A DNA stretch of 64,000 bases from Melanocharis versteri (GCA_013397845.1 VZTG01006781.1:1619592-1683591), one strand, 5' to 3'. Shown: positions 12,141-25,139, counted from the first letter of the stretch. Program-made: numbers and translations. Notes: generated by a model from the letters alone, not told the origin.

Positions 12141-15100
12141 GTTTAGCAAAAACCCCAAACAAACTCAACCCTCTCCTTCACCCAAAAAACCACCTCCAAA
12201 CCTAAATTCCTGACTGCAAATGAAACAAACAAAAAGTTACCTTGCATGCGTAGATTTCAGGACCTTGCATGCAGGACCATAATTAGACTCATAGAGATTT
12301 TAGTCAAATTAAGGAATTGTATTTTATAAGCTTGTTGTATATCTCGTTATATATTATGCCTATCTCAGACTTTAATAATCATTCCCCCAGCTGCTTTTTG
12401 CTTAAGATGGCAAGTTAGCAGTCTACCTACTTTTCCCCCTGACTCCCAGAAGTCTTAACAATGTGTAAATTCAATGCGGGCCATATGCAGTTTATTTAAC
12501 CTCTCCAGGTGCTCTGGGAAAGGACTTTTAGCCTGTTGCTGATCTAATTTCATCTTCTGTCTTCACCTTTTCCTTAAAACCACAGCAAAACTAATAACTT
12601 AGCCTCAAAGCAAGTCTTCAAAGCAGCTTGTCAATTTTCCTTAAAGAAAAACTGAAGGATCAACCACCTTTTTTTCCCCATTTTTGTATAAACAACCTGA
12701 AATGGGGATCTAAAAAGAGCGTGGTATTAAATTTCTGTTTTATTTCATGCTCAAAGTACATGCAGTATGTTTTATGGTAATGAATGCACGATCAGAGATT
12801 AAGAGTACATCAGCTGAGGAGTTGAACACAGCTCCCATGAGGACAGGAAAAAAAAAAGAATAATCAGCCTGTGAATACAGCCTTTATTACAATACTACAG
12901 CTCTAGAACACCTTATTTATGACTTGAGTGGAAAGATTTATGTACTATTAGTTCCAGATTTCATTACACTTATGAACAGTTATGATAAGGATGTGCACAT
13001 CTCTGGAAGCTTGTCAAAATGTCTATGAAAATTCTGCATGGTGAATTCCCCTGGTCACAGACCACATGTCTTACATGATGGCTTCTCAGGCAGACCATGT
13101 TCTTCTCCTAGTTTGTTCTCAGAAAGCAAACTCAGCAGGTAAAGCTGTTTTTCTGCTCTGTCTGTATAAACCCCAGCACAGTGAGATTCTTCTAAACTGG
13201 GATTTTAGAGTGTTAGGATAATGCAGATACTAAAAATCAAAACAACAACAGTATGAAACAACTCAGGAAACCAAATTCAGCTCTGTACAACATATACAGC
13301 TTGCAAGAAACCTGACCCAACTCAAATCTGACGTTTGCTCTACAACTTCCCCTGTAAAGTCTTGAAAATGCATTATTTCGGAGATGGGACTGCGTCAAAA
13401 AACTCCTTTTTTAAAAAAAAAATTCTTCATTGTGTAGGGCGGTTTTTTTACATGGGAATACAGAAAATTTGACTATCTACCTTCAGGGTTCAGCTTTGGG
13501 GCCAAGAGCTCTTGGCCCTCAACACGCTGTGTGAAGTCCTCAGACAGGTCAAGTATTTCTGAGGTAAGTACCAGCAAATTTCCTTGTCGTCACATGCCTT
13601 GGAGTTCCCTGTGGGTCTGGGGCTATCTCTGTGTGATCTGCTCCCCGGATCAGCCCGTTTACACTGGGGGTTTCCCAAACCTGGGCAGCCATGCCACGCA
13701 TTTAATCCTCCGTGGAACACACACAGCCCGCCTGCAGCGCAGGCACTCACAGAAGGATCAGGGAGGGAGACATTGCAGATCCTGCTGTACCGCCAGAGAT
13801 GAGGGGGTTTAGCTGCAGTTGTCTTAAGCTGAGAGGGAAGGAGCATAGCCCACAGGAGAAAAGAGTGTGGAGGAGTCAGCTTGCTCCTGGATTTACTGGA
13901 AGTTAGTTAAGTAATCGTATACAGAGGATATAACTAGTAATCAGGTCATGAATCTCTGCATACAGTTATTTTTGTAAGAAGCCAAACACATTTGGCAAGC
14001 CTGGCATTGTCTCATATTATTAGCTGGCAAATAGTGTACAAAGTCTTTCAGTCCAGTGAGAGCAACAGCAAAGAAGAGATCGCAGTTGACAGGAAGACAA
14101 TAAAAACATCTCTGAGCACAGAACAAAGAAGGGACTTGGAACAACAGGAGCACTGAATTCCAAGCCTTGTATAAGCATGGAAAGAAGAATTCAGTCCATG
14201 ACCAAGCAGATCATGGGTATTCAAAATAAGAAAATTAAGGAAATCATTTAAAAGTGAATACTTTGATGTCCTACTAACTTGAAACACAAACAATAAAAGA
14301 ATAAGATCCAATTATCTAAAATATTGGGTGAATAGACAAAAAATACATTTGATAAATAGTGACTGAGAATGGAGAATAACATTACAGTTCCAGGAATAAG
14401 TGAAGGAAATCAATCCTTGCTTAAAATGTATTGCTCAGAGCCTTGGTATCCATGTCTACATTTAGAGATCTGAAAGGTTCACTAAACACAGGCAGGATCA
14501 TTCATGGGATGAATAATTTAGGTGATCCCAACATAAAGGACTGACCACTGAGAGAAGCAGCCCAAACCCAACAAGTGTTTCTGAACAGAAAGCACTGAGT
14601 TGCTGAAAACATACATCAAAACTAGATGAACTGAGAGTGAAGAGCAAGTCTAACAGAGGCTAGAGCTAAAGGAATCCAGGTGAGACAGGCATAAACTTGT
14701 CAAATACATAGGTACCATGGCATCAAAATTAAGATGAAAGATAAGAATGGAGCACACCTCCATGCACCTGAAAGTACTCATAAAAAAACCCAAATAAAAA
14801 AGCATTTAGCCTGTCACTGTAACCACAGAAAGCACGGAAAAGCCACCTCAGGACACCAGGGTAGGCAGTCAGTCCTCTGCAGCAGAGAGGGCAAGGACTG
14901 GAGGCTCCTTTAGGAGAGTCCACCTCAATCTGGCTCTCAAAATTGCCCAGAGTGACCCTAAACATGGGAGTCACTGGCAGAGCAGGGGCAGAGGCAAGGA
15001 CAGGGCTGGAGAAAAGCTTAAGAGAGAGATCACACAGAAGCCACAGCAGCAGCAGGGTCTTGGCTGCCAGAAGCAGCCGGCCTTGCGAGAAGCCATCACT

Positions 15101-17589
15101 TCCCACCCCCAGGCAGGCTGCAAGGGACCCCCCAGCCTCTCCACACAATTCCCAAACTTGAAGGCAGAAGGGCACAGGGCACGTCCCAGGAGGCACCAGT
15201 GAAAAGCCCTGGATTTATACACAGAGCACTGACTATCATTTTGTACAGGTTTATTTACATCAGATATCTACCAAGAAACAGGCAGTGGAGTTTTACAAGC
15301 ACTCTTACCCTGCACAGAATGAAAGAGGCATGTCGGCAATAGCCAGGCTTTGAGCAGCCAGCACAACCCCATTAATTTCCCTCTCCCGAGGAGTGATTTT
15401 CCTTATCTATATCTGTGACCTGGATCTTGCTGTTACACCAATCCCACTGAAGTTTGCTTTATTGTGATGGAAAAGTCAGCAGCAGACCCATATGCCCTCA
15501 AGGGACACCCTGGTACCAGTCACTCAACCCATGGCTGTGTTATAAAACAGCAACCTTCTGCTTTGCTAATGTGCAGACATATGAGCTGTAGGCAATTTGT
15601 ATGAAACATTTTAAGATACCAAGAAAAGAGCAAAAAAGCAAAGATGAGAAACAATAGCATACTGTTAAATTTTGGGTCATTTAACACAACTCCCGGTAAT
15701 TTTCTTGTCTCTGTGCATCAAGTTTAAAACTGGAAAAAAAAATAATCATCATCGCTCCTTGTGTACATCTCAGCAAACCCTACCAGGATACTTCAAGTTT
15801 GTCTCAGTTGGCTTCTGTTATGTTGACTTCTGCTACAGGACGAGTGAACACACTGAGGAATAGAGCCATAATTCTGCTCCAAAATCTAATGCCAGCTGGA
15901 AACAGTGAAATTATGACATTGGACTTGTCAGTGGGGATGTCAACAGCAGTAGCATGAAAAGGTTTTATGAAATACTTGTTTTTGCAGTCCACCAGATCCT
16001 GTAAAAATGCACTGAAGTTGCCTGTTATAGCTTGATCTAAGCCTCTTTGGATTCACAGAAATCTAATAATGAGCTATAATAATCTCTGGATCAGAACCTT
16101 TAATGACAAATATGTCTAGAATAGCAATTTTTACATCCCCTAGAAGTAAATATTTTGGTTTAAGCCCCTTTTCTTCACAAACAAGACAGGAAATAGGCTG
16201 CAACTAGCTTGCCTCCTGTAGAGGTTATTTTTGATTTTGTTTGTGTATTACAGCAAATAATATAACCAGTAATCTGTAACTGTGACTGAGCTAAAATCTA
16301 GAATAAAATGACGTTATTCCTTTTGGCTACTGTTTGAGGAGGAAACTGGTTAAAGGCTGGCAGTACAAGAGTGTTTTATACTGCTGGTTTTGTACTAACA
16401 TATTGAAGAAACCGCCATGGAATTAGTAGAAGTAACTAGGTTTAGTAAGGGTAATGCGAACTAAACAACTCCAGACAAAGTGTCCTATGCTTTACAAACC
16501 TTTGCACTCTGCCAGAAGAATGTGGGAAAAAAGCTAATCAATAAAAGACAAAATAGAAGCATTACCTCATCATGATGCAAACTCCCATAGCCTAAACACT
16601 GATCCAAAAGGAAAAAACTGAACTAGTCACTCCAGAGATAGGAGCAAATCTTTGGTCATATCAAACGCTCCACTCTAGTTAGAGAAATACTTGGCTCCCA
16701 GCAAAGTAGCAATCTGTTTTTATCCCTCAAAAATGAAGATAGAGATAAAAAGCAAATAACGAAAATGAATTGTTTTTAAAATAGAGTGCGATATCTTTAG
16801 GCCAGACTATGCTTTACAAATTATTTGTAGATAGCTGATTGCAGAGAAGCATCTGTCATAGTTTTGACCTCTGTGTGTTGCCATGCCCTAAGGTAGCAAT
16901 AACACGTGCCCTTTACTAAATAGTAGCAAATCATGTAGCAGTATGCCAATATATTAGCCACAAAGCATATATGTAGGTATGAAAGAAGAAAGTATTTAAA
17001 GAAGAAAGAAGAAATTACTTTAAAGCTATGCTCTCTCCCTGGAATGAGATTCTTTGTCTGAATGACACTCTGGACTCGAAAGCTCAGTGTGCACCAGGGG
17101 GACTTCTCTGAAGTTTCTTGGTTCCCTTTGACATGGCCCAGACGTTTGTCAGCTGTGCAGCTATGAGGCACAGACACTGCCAGTACAAGTTCAGTATTTT
17201 GTCCTGTCAGTCATGTCTACTTTGAGCAGCACTGTCAAGATTTGGTCCTTCCTACCATCAGAAGCGTCTGGAGGAATGAAAACAATCAACGAAACTTTTT
17301 GCAGATAAAAAAAAACACTGCACAAACATCCTCATTTTTTAACTAAAACTGAATTTCTCAAACTTTCTATATGCTTAGCACAAATTATGGTTCAATTCAG
17401 ACTTTAGGCAAAGGCAAACAACAACCCCAGAGCGGGCAACTCCACGCACAATGCTCATCCACTTACAGCAGCTTGATCATTTGAGTGTGCTACAGCTTGC
17501 CTGTCGTTTGCTTCATGCTGCTTTTGGAGCTGTTTTTTCCATTTGTTTGTGTTGAAGGCTGCATTTGTTTTCTTTCCTTGTACTGAAAA
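12141..17589. other. Intergenic, no gene seen
   Basis: Mostly unique AT-rich DNA. The more GC-rich patch 13490-13900 and the patch 14830-15200 give overlapping open frames on both strands (up to 155 codons, minus, 14729-15196) without recognisable domains. I read these as chance frames. Confidence 0.6.
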
Positions 17590-17830
17590 AACTGGAGTAC
17601 TGTTGACAGTAAAATTATTAGGCCCTTTACCCTAAAGTTGTCAACCAGTCTTGGCTGTTAACAGATCTAACAATTAGGTAATTAAAAGTATGATTGACAG
17701 GCAAACAGCGAAAGAAACCAAACCTGTTATTGCACCCCTTCAGTGCAACAAATAAACCCTCTGTACGTTTTCAGTATTCACTGGCTTCAACAGGCCTAAT
17801 TATCCCTGGTTGATGAGTATGTGCATAGCA
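17590..17830. promoter_or_regulatory. Candidate enhancer with PBX-MEIS decamer
   Basis: 17691-17700 is exactly TGATTGACAG, the composite decamer bound by PBX-MEIS/PREP heterodimers. Immediately upstream are CAATTAG (17671-17677) and TAATTA (17679-17684), homeodomain cores that could accept HOX or other partners. Downstream is CCTAATTATCC near 17795. The block is non-repetitive and non-coding. PBX/MEIS co-binding next to homeodomain sites is an established enhancer grammar. That this copy is used is inference. Confidence 0.45.
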
Positions 17831-18249
17831 TTCAGAAAGTGTAAGGTTTTCATGTCACTTGTTTTTTTTCTGAGGTTTTTTTTTTTTCAGCTAGAGTCCT
17901 TTTTCTGATACGTGTGTGCATTTTGAATATAATGCTAAAATACTGGATGTCACCCCGACTGCTGGAAATAAGCCAACATATAATAATATCCTATCAGGAA
18001 TGCTTAGGAAAAATAAATCACTCCAGATCCTTGGAGTCAGTGATACAACTGCTATTCCCTTGTCAGAAGCAGGCAAGCGCATATGTTTAGTGCTGCACTG
18101 CAAGGTAGGCAGTCAGAGCTGCTCTGCCGTACGGGACCAGCCTGGATGACTGACAGTAACAGAGCTGTCACCGTGTGTTTCCCATTTTCTGCAGCGTGTG
18201 GCTCTGCACCCTGCTGTGTACCTCTTCAGTGGCCACTGATTTGATATGA

Positions 18250-18620
18250 TGCATTCTGAGAGGCAGAACACCTGACGACGTATTTTAAAATTAAACCAAA
18301 ACCGTGCTGCTCTTTTCCAATTTAGACATCTAGGGAGAATTCTGCGCTGTATGGGATCCTTTAATTTTTTATTCTCCCTCTTTCAAATCACATTCTCTGC
18401 CTTTCTCACACACAGACCAGGCAATAAATCTGTGTGTGCTTCGTTTTTGGTGGGCATCATTCAAAGGCTGATTTGTTAGGTGTAATTACATTCACAGCAG
18501 TTTGAAAGAATTGAGCTAAGCCGCCTGCCCTTCAGCTGCAAGTCTTGGTTTACAGTGCACCCTATTAATATGCAACTGGGCAGACAGATGAAATGCCCTC
18601 AACAGGTCTTAGATGTCTTT
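18250..18620. promoter_or_regulatory. Candidate conserved non-coding element
   Basis: Non-repetitive block of even composition with TTTAATTTTTTATTC, TGTAATTACATTC (a homeodomain TAATTA, about 18482-18487) and ATTAATATGCAA (POU-like). It has the texture of a conserved regulatory block but no direct proof. No coding frame crosses it. Confidence 0.3.
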
Positions 18621-19756
18621 AGCATCTTAGTCCCCTAACTCTGTAAACATTGGTTAGCTCTGGGAGCAGGGACTGCTGTGCTGCACAGGCAGTGCCACTC
18701 TGGGGGAAGGGATCCTTCCAAGAGCCTGAAAGCCACCTGAATGGCTTTAGGGACTTCTCAGATATTTACCCTTTCCTGTGGCTAACAATCTGAGCTTGCA
18801 ACTGCCTCTTCTGGCCAAGCAGAATTCACCACACACAGCCAGGCTGAGAGAAGAGGGGAGAAAAATCCTCTGAAAAACCACCCCAGCAACCTCGCTCAGC
18901 AGGGCCAGGACCTCTAGGTCTTCAAACTAAATGACATCAGAGCAGGTGACTACACACGGGGGGTTTTTTGGAACAATAATCAAGACAGATGACAATACAG
19001 CTACGCTGCTGTCTCTCTCCTCCCACTATATTTCCTCCTCTTCCTACACACTATCATATCTCTTTCATGTCATATTCAAAGCAGCATTTCAAACCAAGAG
19101 CCGGAGCTAGAAATGGCTTGTTGGAGGGAGGCTGTTCTCTCCAGCAGGATATAAAAATTGAGATGGTGCTATAGAGGAGATTACATTTTTTTTACACATG
19201 TATTTTAAAAGAACTTGGCCAACCCTGTCACTAGGACGAGATGCAGTACAACTGTTAATGCAATACCTTCAGTCTCTTAGCTTTGCTACTTCCTAATTAA
19301 TGAAAAAATAACTTCACAGGCTTTCCAGAGCTATGGTGACCTCACCACCAATGCTGACACACAGACCAGGAACACGGAGAGGTTGTTCTGGAGCGGTGGA
19401 TTTGCTCACTCCCATTTTCTGATGAATTTGATCCCAGATCAGAACCTCTTTCCACACTCAGTCCTTCCTCCCCTCTTGCATATCCCTGCACCTCCACCTT
19501 GCTGCTAAACACCTCTGTGTCCCACCACTGACTTGAAATAGCACATCAGCTCCTGTGGGAGCTGGACAAGAGGAAACACACACAACAGCAAAAGCAAAGC
19601 AGGTGGTCTGCTGGCAGACACCCCACGTCTTTGAGACTAGAAACATTCCTCTTGCCTTGCGTTAAACACAGCTAAAAATGGTTCACAGGCTACTAGGGAT
19701 AAGGAAAGGTTGGGTGTGCAGCCATATCCCTGACCTTTCCTCATGCATCCAAATTA

Positions 19757-19783
19757 AAATAATAATAAAATATATATATATAT
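19757..19783. repeat. (AAT)n-(TA)n microsatellite
   Basis: About three AAT units run into seven TA units. Read directly from the sequence. Confidence 0.9.
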
Positions 19784-20295
19784 GCACCTTAACTGAAATT
19801 TGAGGAGGAAACTGTGTCTTTTTAACATGGCAAAACTATGAATATATAGAATATGTAGAAAACCTCAAAGGTCAATTACAAGGAATTAGTGGGCCAAAAG
19901 CTGTGTAGAAACAGATTTACATCCGTACAGCAGAGAGAATGGATTAGTTAGCAGGGCAGGGTTTGACCTAAGGGGAATTAAACCAACCAAACAAAACAAA
20001 CCCCTAAAGATCAAGTCTCAGGCTCTCTATAAGATTTAAGGATGTGAAAATTTCCCAAGTAACAAGCTATTTTTATACCATCTATTTTAAACCTTTCTAT
20101 TCATGAGATGATTCTTCTTTTATTCATGCTCCTTCAATCTATTATATAGACCATACTTGCTAGCTACTACATTTTAGGACCATGCAAACTTTAACTATTG
20201 GTTTGTCCTAAAAACAGGTCTGAGGATTTAGCATTTGCATCCAGACAAAATCTTTTCAAAGTTCATAGGTGTTTTGATTCAGACCCACTTGAAGG

Positions 20296-20382
20296 CCTTG
20301 ATTCTGCAAGATGCAAAGCGTTTTGAGCTCCCTCCAAAGTCCAAGGCAGTTGAAAGTGCTCTGTACTTTGAAGGGCTGGGCA
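20296..20382. repeat. Ancient amniote palindromic repeat relic
   Basis: The order CTTGATTCTGCAAGATGC, GAGCTCCCTCCAAAGTCCAA, GTTGAAAGTGCTCTG, CTTTGAAGGGCTGGGCAC follows a widespread amniote repeat built around CAGCTCCCATTGAAGTCAATGGGAG and flanked by GATTCTGCAAGGTGCTGAG-type arms. It is heavily mutated. Family identification is from memory and I do not recall the name. Confidence 0.5.
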
Positions 20383-22607
20383 CATAATTTAAAAATCTCT
20401 GTTAGGAAAGAAACCAAACAACCAACAACACTCTCCTCAATGATCCATTATTTAAGAGGCATGAATTTAATTACTTACTGTAACTAAGCTCAAGAAAGCT
20501 AGTCTTCTCACTTGGAAGGATACCAAATTTCCATGTCTGCATATAGGCACAATCACATACAGTGTGACCTTAACAAGATTTATGGTGTGGTTTATTAATT
20601 CTCTAAATTGGTTCCATAAATCTACACTAGCCCTCACTATTTAGCTGACTAAACGGTCTTTGATCTCTGCAGAGAGAAGAAACATACAAATCAGATTTCT
20701 TTCATAAAGGTACTGGGCCAGACCCTGCCCTTGGAGGTATGGCCAGCAGCTCCTCATCCCTCTCTCCATGGCAGGAATTCACAGCAAAAATTTGTCTGCC
20801 ATATGCAAATCACATCCTCAATTAAAACAGTTTGGATTTCTAGATGATGGGCATTTTATCTGCGCAGTGCTGCTCATTTTGCAGCAACTAACAAGTCCTG
20901 GGGAATTTGGGAGATATTTTCACATGGGGAAAAAGCTAACTTTGCCTCAATTTATTTACACAAAGCTGTTACAAGATAACACTGTCTACAAATATTTCAC
21001 TTAGAACAACACAATAATTTCGAAAAAGATAATTTTATTCAAGATCTACTTTGTAGGTTTAAGCAATGGACTGGCTGCTCATGCTCCACAGTGGACCAGG
21101 CTCAGCTCTCTGGGTTTGCAGAGCTCCATGCTGGGATACTCTATGTATTATCTCACAGACAGTTTTCACACAGCAGTTTTTCTTCTTGCCTATAGAAATC
21201 CATACTGGGCCTAGATGTGGCTTCATTCTGGCAGCCTGCTACAACAGTTCACATTGCTGCTGCTGCCCTCCCAAGATAAATCTCAACCAGTTCCAGTGAG
21301 CCTCTGAAAAATTTTGATAACAACCGAAGTCAAACATTCTTTTAGAGCATGGCAAATCTTGACTGAACTCAAGAAACCTGTACCACGTCAAGATACCTCA
21401 ATTTTGTTTCATGCTGATCAGGAAAAGGAGGGGAAAATTAGAGCATACTTTACTTTTATTAGCATTTTGAATTTTTTCTTTAACAGTCAAATTAAGCCAT
21501 GATGTGTTATTAAGTAACAGCGTGTTTGCAAACTCATAAAAACTGAAAAGTATTCCACTGAGTTAAAATCAAAATGTGACACAACACATCTTTTGCATTT
21601 GCACCACACTGAGCTTAGAAAGCAGCATCATGTTTACTACAATGTCTGGGGAAAACTGAACAAATGCTATTGCTCTTCAGTTCAGACTTGTCCTCCTTTA
21701 TGTTCTTCACCTCCTCATAAAATTCAGATTTGAGGTTTGGTTAGGTTCATTTTTAGTCTCAGTCCAAAAACATTTTCAAATAGAAACTGAATTATCCCAT
21801 AGGCTTATGCGTATATTAATATAGCTCTTTCCTGTTCTTTCTAGTTTAACTTTGAGATGAAACCTTTTGTGTAGAAAATACAAAGAAACCGACCTGGTCT
21901 GCCTCTTTTTTAGTTACAAAGGGGGGAAAGTGCATTCTTATCAAACTGGATGTGAAGAACTAATTTTAATAGCTGTATTATTCTTTAATTATTTCTTTAA
22001 CTTTATAATTTCATCAGTTAACACAGTGCACAAGAGGCAGTATTTGGCTCCATAGGTGTGCACCTCACAGAGGTGAAATTTTTGCAGGCACCATCTGGAA
22101 CCAGACAACTGAGGACAAAGTATTATGTTCAAGTCTCTGCCAAATATGACAAAAACTGAGGAGATGAACATTAAAAGAATAGATTTAGAAAATACCTAAA
22201 ATAATCAGTTCCACTAGAAGACTTCTCTCCAGGAGGTTGGTCACACATCTACTGCTTCTGATAACTCCTGAGCAAGAATTCATGAACTCTAAATGTACTC
22301 CTAAATTTTACTGAAAAAAGTGAAGATACAACACATCTCTGTCATGGTGGGAGTTGGATCTGAAGACTTCACCAGACAAAAGGCTAATTCAAGGGCTAAA
22401 ATATAATGCAGATAATGCTTTATCTCTGGAGCTGGGAGACATTATACTGAATCTGCAGGAGCTACTTGAGTGTTGAAGGAGAAAAGTTTTTGCTAGGTAT
22501 ATCCACACAAGCTGCTGTCTAACAAGCTGTACAGGAGCCAAAAGCCCAGGATCTGTTGTTTAGGTGGATATCAATTCCCTCTTTGTCCTAATAATAAAAT
22601 TTTTAAA

Positions 22608-22656
22608 AAGTGGAAAAAAAAAACCCCAAACAAAAAACCAAACAAAAAAAATCCCC
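22608..22656 (+). repeat. A/C-rich simple repeat
   Basis: Irregular runs of A with interspersed CC and CCCC over about 50 bases. Low complexity, not coding. Confidence 0.85.
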
Positions 22657-22989
22657 ACCGCTCTAGAAGAATTCTAGATGATACCATGATAACATGTTCT
22701 TGTCTTTGTTAGACCAGCATTTTATCTAGAGGTTAAATCATCCTTGTTTTTCTCCCATGGACTCAATCCAATGAAACCACTTCTTTGTTCAAAGGTAGTG
22801 CCTCAACCTGAACACAACATGTGGCTGAAGCTGCATTAACTCAAAATACAGCTAAAAGTGTCCTTTGTGTGTTTGTGTGTATACTGATTAAAGTAAATAT
22901 TTTTGCTATTAAAATGAGATCCAGCACATTGAGACTTCTCCATGTACCCTGATTTCCAGTGTCTCTGAACCAGAGACAATTTCTTTAAC

Positions 22990-24075
22990 TAAAGGCACTC
23001 CAAATCCAAAATGTGGCTTTACTCTCTGTAAACGAAATTTGCCATATCTGTGGTAATTTTATTCCTGTGTGCATTATACTTGTTTCCCCATCTACATTTT
23101 CCTTTTCTTCTATTGACAGTAAATTTCATCTGCCACTCTAGCATGCTGTCACTCACTCCTGTGAGATTCTTCTGCAACTCTTCACGATGAAGTTTGATTT
23201 CCAGAATAATTTTCTATCACCAAATGCTCTCATTATTCAATTTAATATCTAAGTTCATTTATGAATATGTTGAACAGCACAGCTACCAGCTGGATACTAC
23301 TAAATTCCCTTTACCAAGCAAGCTGACCGTTTATTCCCACTTATTTTTCCCCCATCTTTTAGCTAGTTATTAACCCCTGAAAGGATTGTCCCTCTTGTTT
23401 TATGATAGCTGTTTCTTTCTTACCAGGTGTCTGGTGCAAACGCAACCCAGCAGAACGGAACAGCCTGGGAGGTTCCTGGAGTGTGTGGTGGGCACCCAGG
23501 GGAGGGACCCTGCTGCCTCTTGCTAATGAACAGAGAAGGCCTGGTGTGTGATGTGATGGCTGGAGGCTGTCTTGGGCACAGCAGCCACAAAATGATACCG
23601 TTTTTGGATTCTCAGAGAAGTCAAGACTAGGCTCAGCAGAAATTGCAAGCTTGGACTTCTGGAGGGCAGACTTCGGATGTGGCACCAAAGGACGTGGTTT
23701 AGTAGTGGACTCGGCAGTGCTGGGTGAATGGTTGGACTCAGTCTTAAAGGTCTTTTCCAACTTAACAATTCTATATTCTATGAAAAGCCATCAAGCAGAA
23801 ATTGTTTAGAGAAACTTTCTGGAAATTCAGAATATACCCTTATCAGCTCCACTGCAGAGGTTTTCATTTGTCTGTATTTAATTCCTTTACACAAGCCTCC
23901 AACAAATCTATGAGATAAAATCCCTCTATAAATGCCATCTTGTGTTTTCACAATAAATCATATTTATCCATATTTCTACTTTATTATTAGCATGGGCTCT
24001 GCCCAATACAGAGGTCAGATTCATTCCTGCTCAGACATTCAACATTTGTCTTTTTTCTTCTTGGACCAAGGAGGG
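22990..24075 (-). mobile_element. Ancient amniote CR1 (L3-like), split by a CR1
   Basis: The plus strand follows the reverse complement of the old amniote CR1/L3-type ORF2 in order: TTTCATCTGCCA near 23127, CTCACTCCTGTGAGATTCTT, TTCATTTATGAATATGTTGA near 23256, CTGACCGTTTATTCCCAC near 23323, TTAGCTAGTTATTAA. A younger plus-strand CR1 at 23420-23782 then interrupts it. Homology resumes with CTTTCTGGAAATTC near 23815, AACAAATCTATGAGAT, AATAAATCATATTTATCC near 23950 and GAGGTCAGATTCATTCC near 24010. Fully decayed with many stops. The two halves join in register across the insertion, supporting a single original element. Confidence 0.75.
23420..23782 (+). mobile_element. Avian-type CR1 copy, RT deleted, nested
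   Basis: 23425-23673 encodes the end of the CR1 APE-type endonuclease. The plus frame from 23427 reads LLLMNREGLVCDVMAGGCLG then HSSHKM, matching the family block that ends in GHSDHE. The SDH catalytic Asp is Ser here (codon 23583-23585). The TTGGACTTCTGGAGGGCAGA block at 23651-23670 should lead into the RT. Instead, at about 23673/23674, it joins the CR1 3' end: GGATGTGGCAC, GTGGACTCGGCAGTGCTGGG, GGTTGGACTCAGTCTTAAAG, ending ATTCTATATTCTATG at 23782. The whole RT is therefore missing. It lies inside the minus-strand ancient CR1. The copy is dead. Confidence 0.9.
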
Positions 24076-24690
24076 GTTCTTTAGTACCATATTATTGTCC
24101 TATATTCCATTTTTCATCCACAAATACAATATTTTTCTGTTAAACTGCTGTCTAACTAAGTTCCCCATCCTGTGTTTGGCTAAATGCTTGTTACACCTCT
24201 GCCTGAGGTGGCTGGTTTCTCCCTGGTTTGGATCTGACAAGACAAAAAGCAATTTTAGCTGAAAAAATTCCTTCCTAAGGGGACCCTTTACCCACCTGAT
24301 CCCTTCCCAATCTGTTGGTAGTGACACCTGATAGTGGAAGTAGGAACTCATCCTTATTTATCAGTCCCCTCTGGCAATTAGTTGGGTCTGCTCTCTCTCT
24401 GGTATGCTGTGCAGGAACAGGCTGTGTACTTGAGCTGCATAAAGATAGTTTAGGTATATCTATGTTTTTGCATTGATGGGACACGGGGAAGATGATGAGT
24501 GCGTTTGTGTATCTGAGCAGGGTGTGGGTTGTTGCTGGGTGATTAAAACACAAAGCATGTTATGGTGAGATAGATTATTTGAAGAATGTACAGCAAGCAA
24601 AACCACCAGAGGGAAGAAGGCAAAAAATGACTTGATTCTAATACTCAACAGTATGCAAAAGGTTAGAGAAGAAGACAGTCAAAATATAAT
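24076..24690. other. Intergenic, possibly more old repeat
   Basis: 24170-24320 has a repeat-like feel (CCTTTACCCACCTGATCCC, AATTCCTTCCTAAGG), but I cannot assign it to a family. No coding exon is recognised. Confidence 0.35.
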
Positions 24691-24695
24691 TTCAG

Positions 24696-24960
24696 AGCCT
24701 GATTCAAATCCCACTGAAGTAAATGAAAAATTCCCTTTGGTTTCAATAGAGTCTGAACTTGGTCATTAATAGCTTACATTCTGAGACTGCACTCACACTT
24801 CAAATGTGTTTTAAATTTAACCCAAAAAAAAATTAGACAGGTAAAGCAGCATGTGAATTGTAGAATTTGATTAATATATGGGAAAATCAATTTATTGAGT
24901 CCTATCCTACTTCCTTTGGAATCGATGAGAGCTTTACCATTGATTTCAGCTGTAGAAAAA
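24696..24960. repeat. Two ancient amniote palindromic repeat relics
   Basis: 24696-24765 (GCCTGATTCAAATCCCACTG ... TTTGGTTTCAATAGAGTCTG) and 24896-24960 (GAGTCCTATCC ... GAGCTTTACCATTGATTTCA) both follow the amniote palindromic repeat in which CCCATTGAAGTCAATGGG-type arms face each other. They could be two insertions or two halves of one larger element. Identification is from recall. Confidence 0.5.
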
Positions 24961-25139
24961 CCTCACTGCTTCCTAGAGGGAGCTTTCCATCTGAGTCTCC
25001 AACAAGGAAATGCTCATTCACAAGCCGTGTGATCTAATCCATGGCAGCTTTAGCAGAACACACTGACATCCCTAGAGAGCAGGATGAAGTCAGATCAGGG
25101 CTGTAAGATGAACCAAGGCCACGTAAAGCCTTGCTTAAG

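Larger units (their letters stand above)
18621..22989. other. Intergenic, no gene seen
   Basis: Unique AT-rich sequence with a microsatellite (19757-19783), one ancient repeat relic (20296-20382) and an A/C simple stretch (22608-22656), each listed separately. The open frames at 20768-21502 on the plus strand are short and unrelated to anything I recognise. Confidence 0.6.

Noticed and set aside
13561..13570. Perfect splice-donor string GAGGTAAGTA
   Set aside because: No partner exon or coding frame supports it; such strings occur by chance.
14729..15196. 155-codon minus-strand frame
   Set aside because: GC-rich patch with shadow frames on both strands; no domain recognised.
24170..24320. 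Repeat-like segment after the ancient CR1
   Set aside because: It reads like an interspersed repeat, but I cannot name a family or find a second copy in the window.
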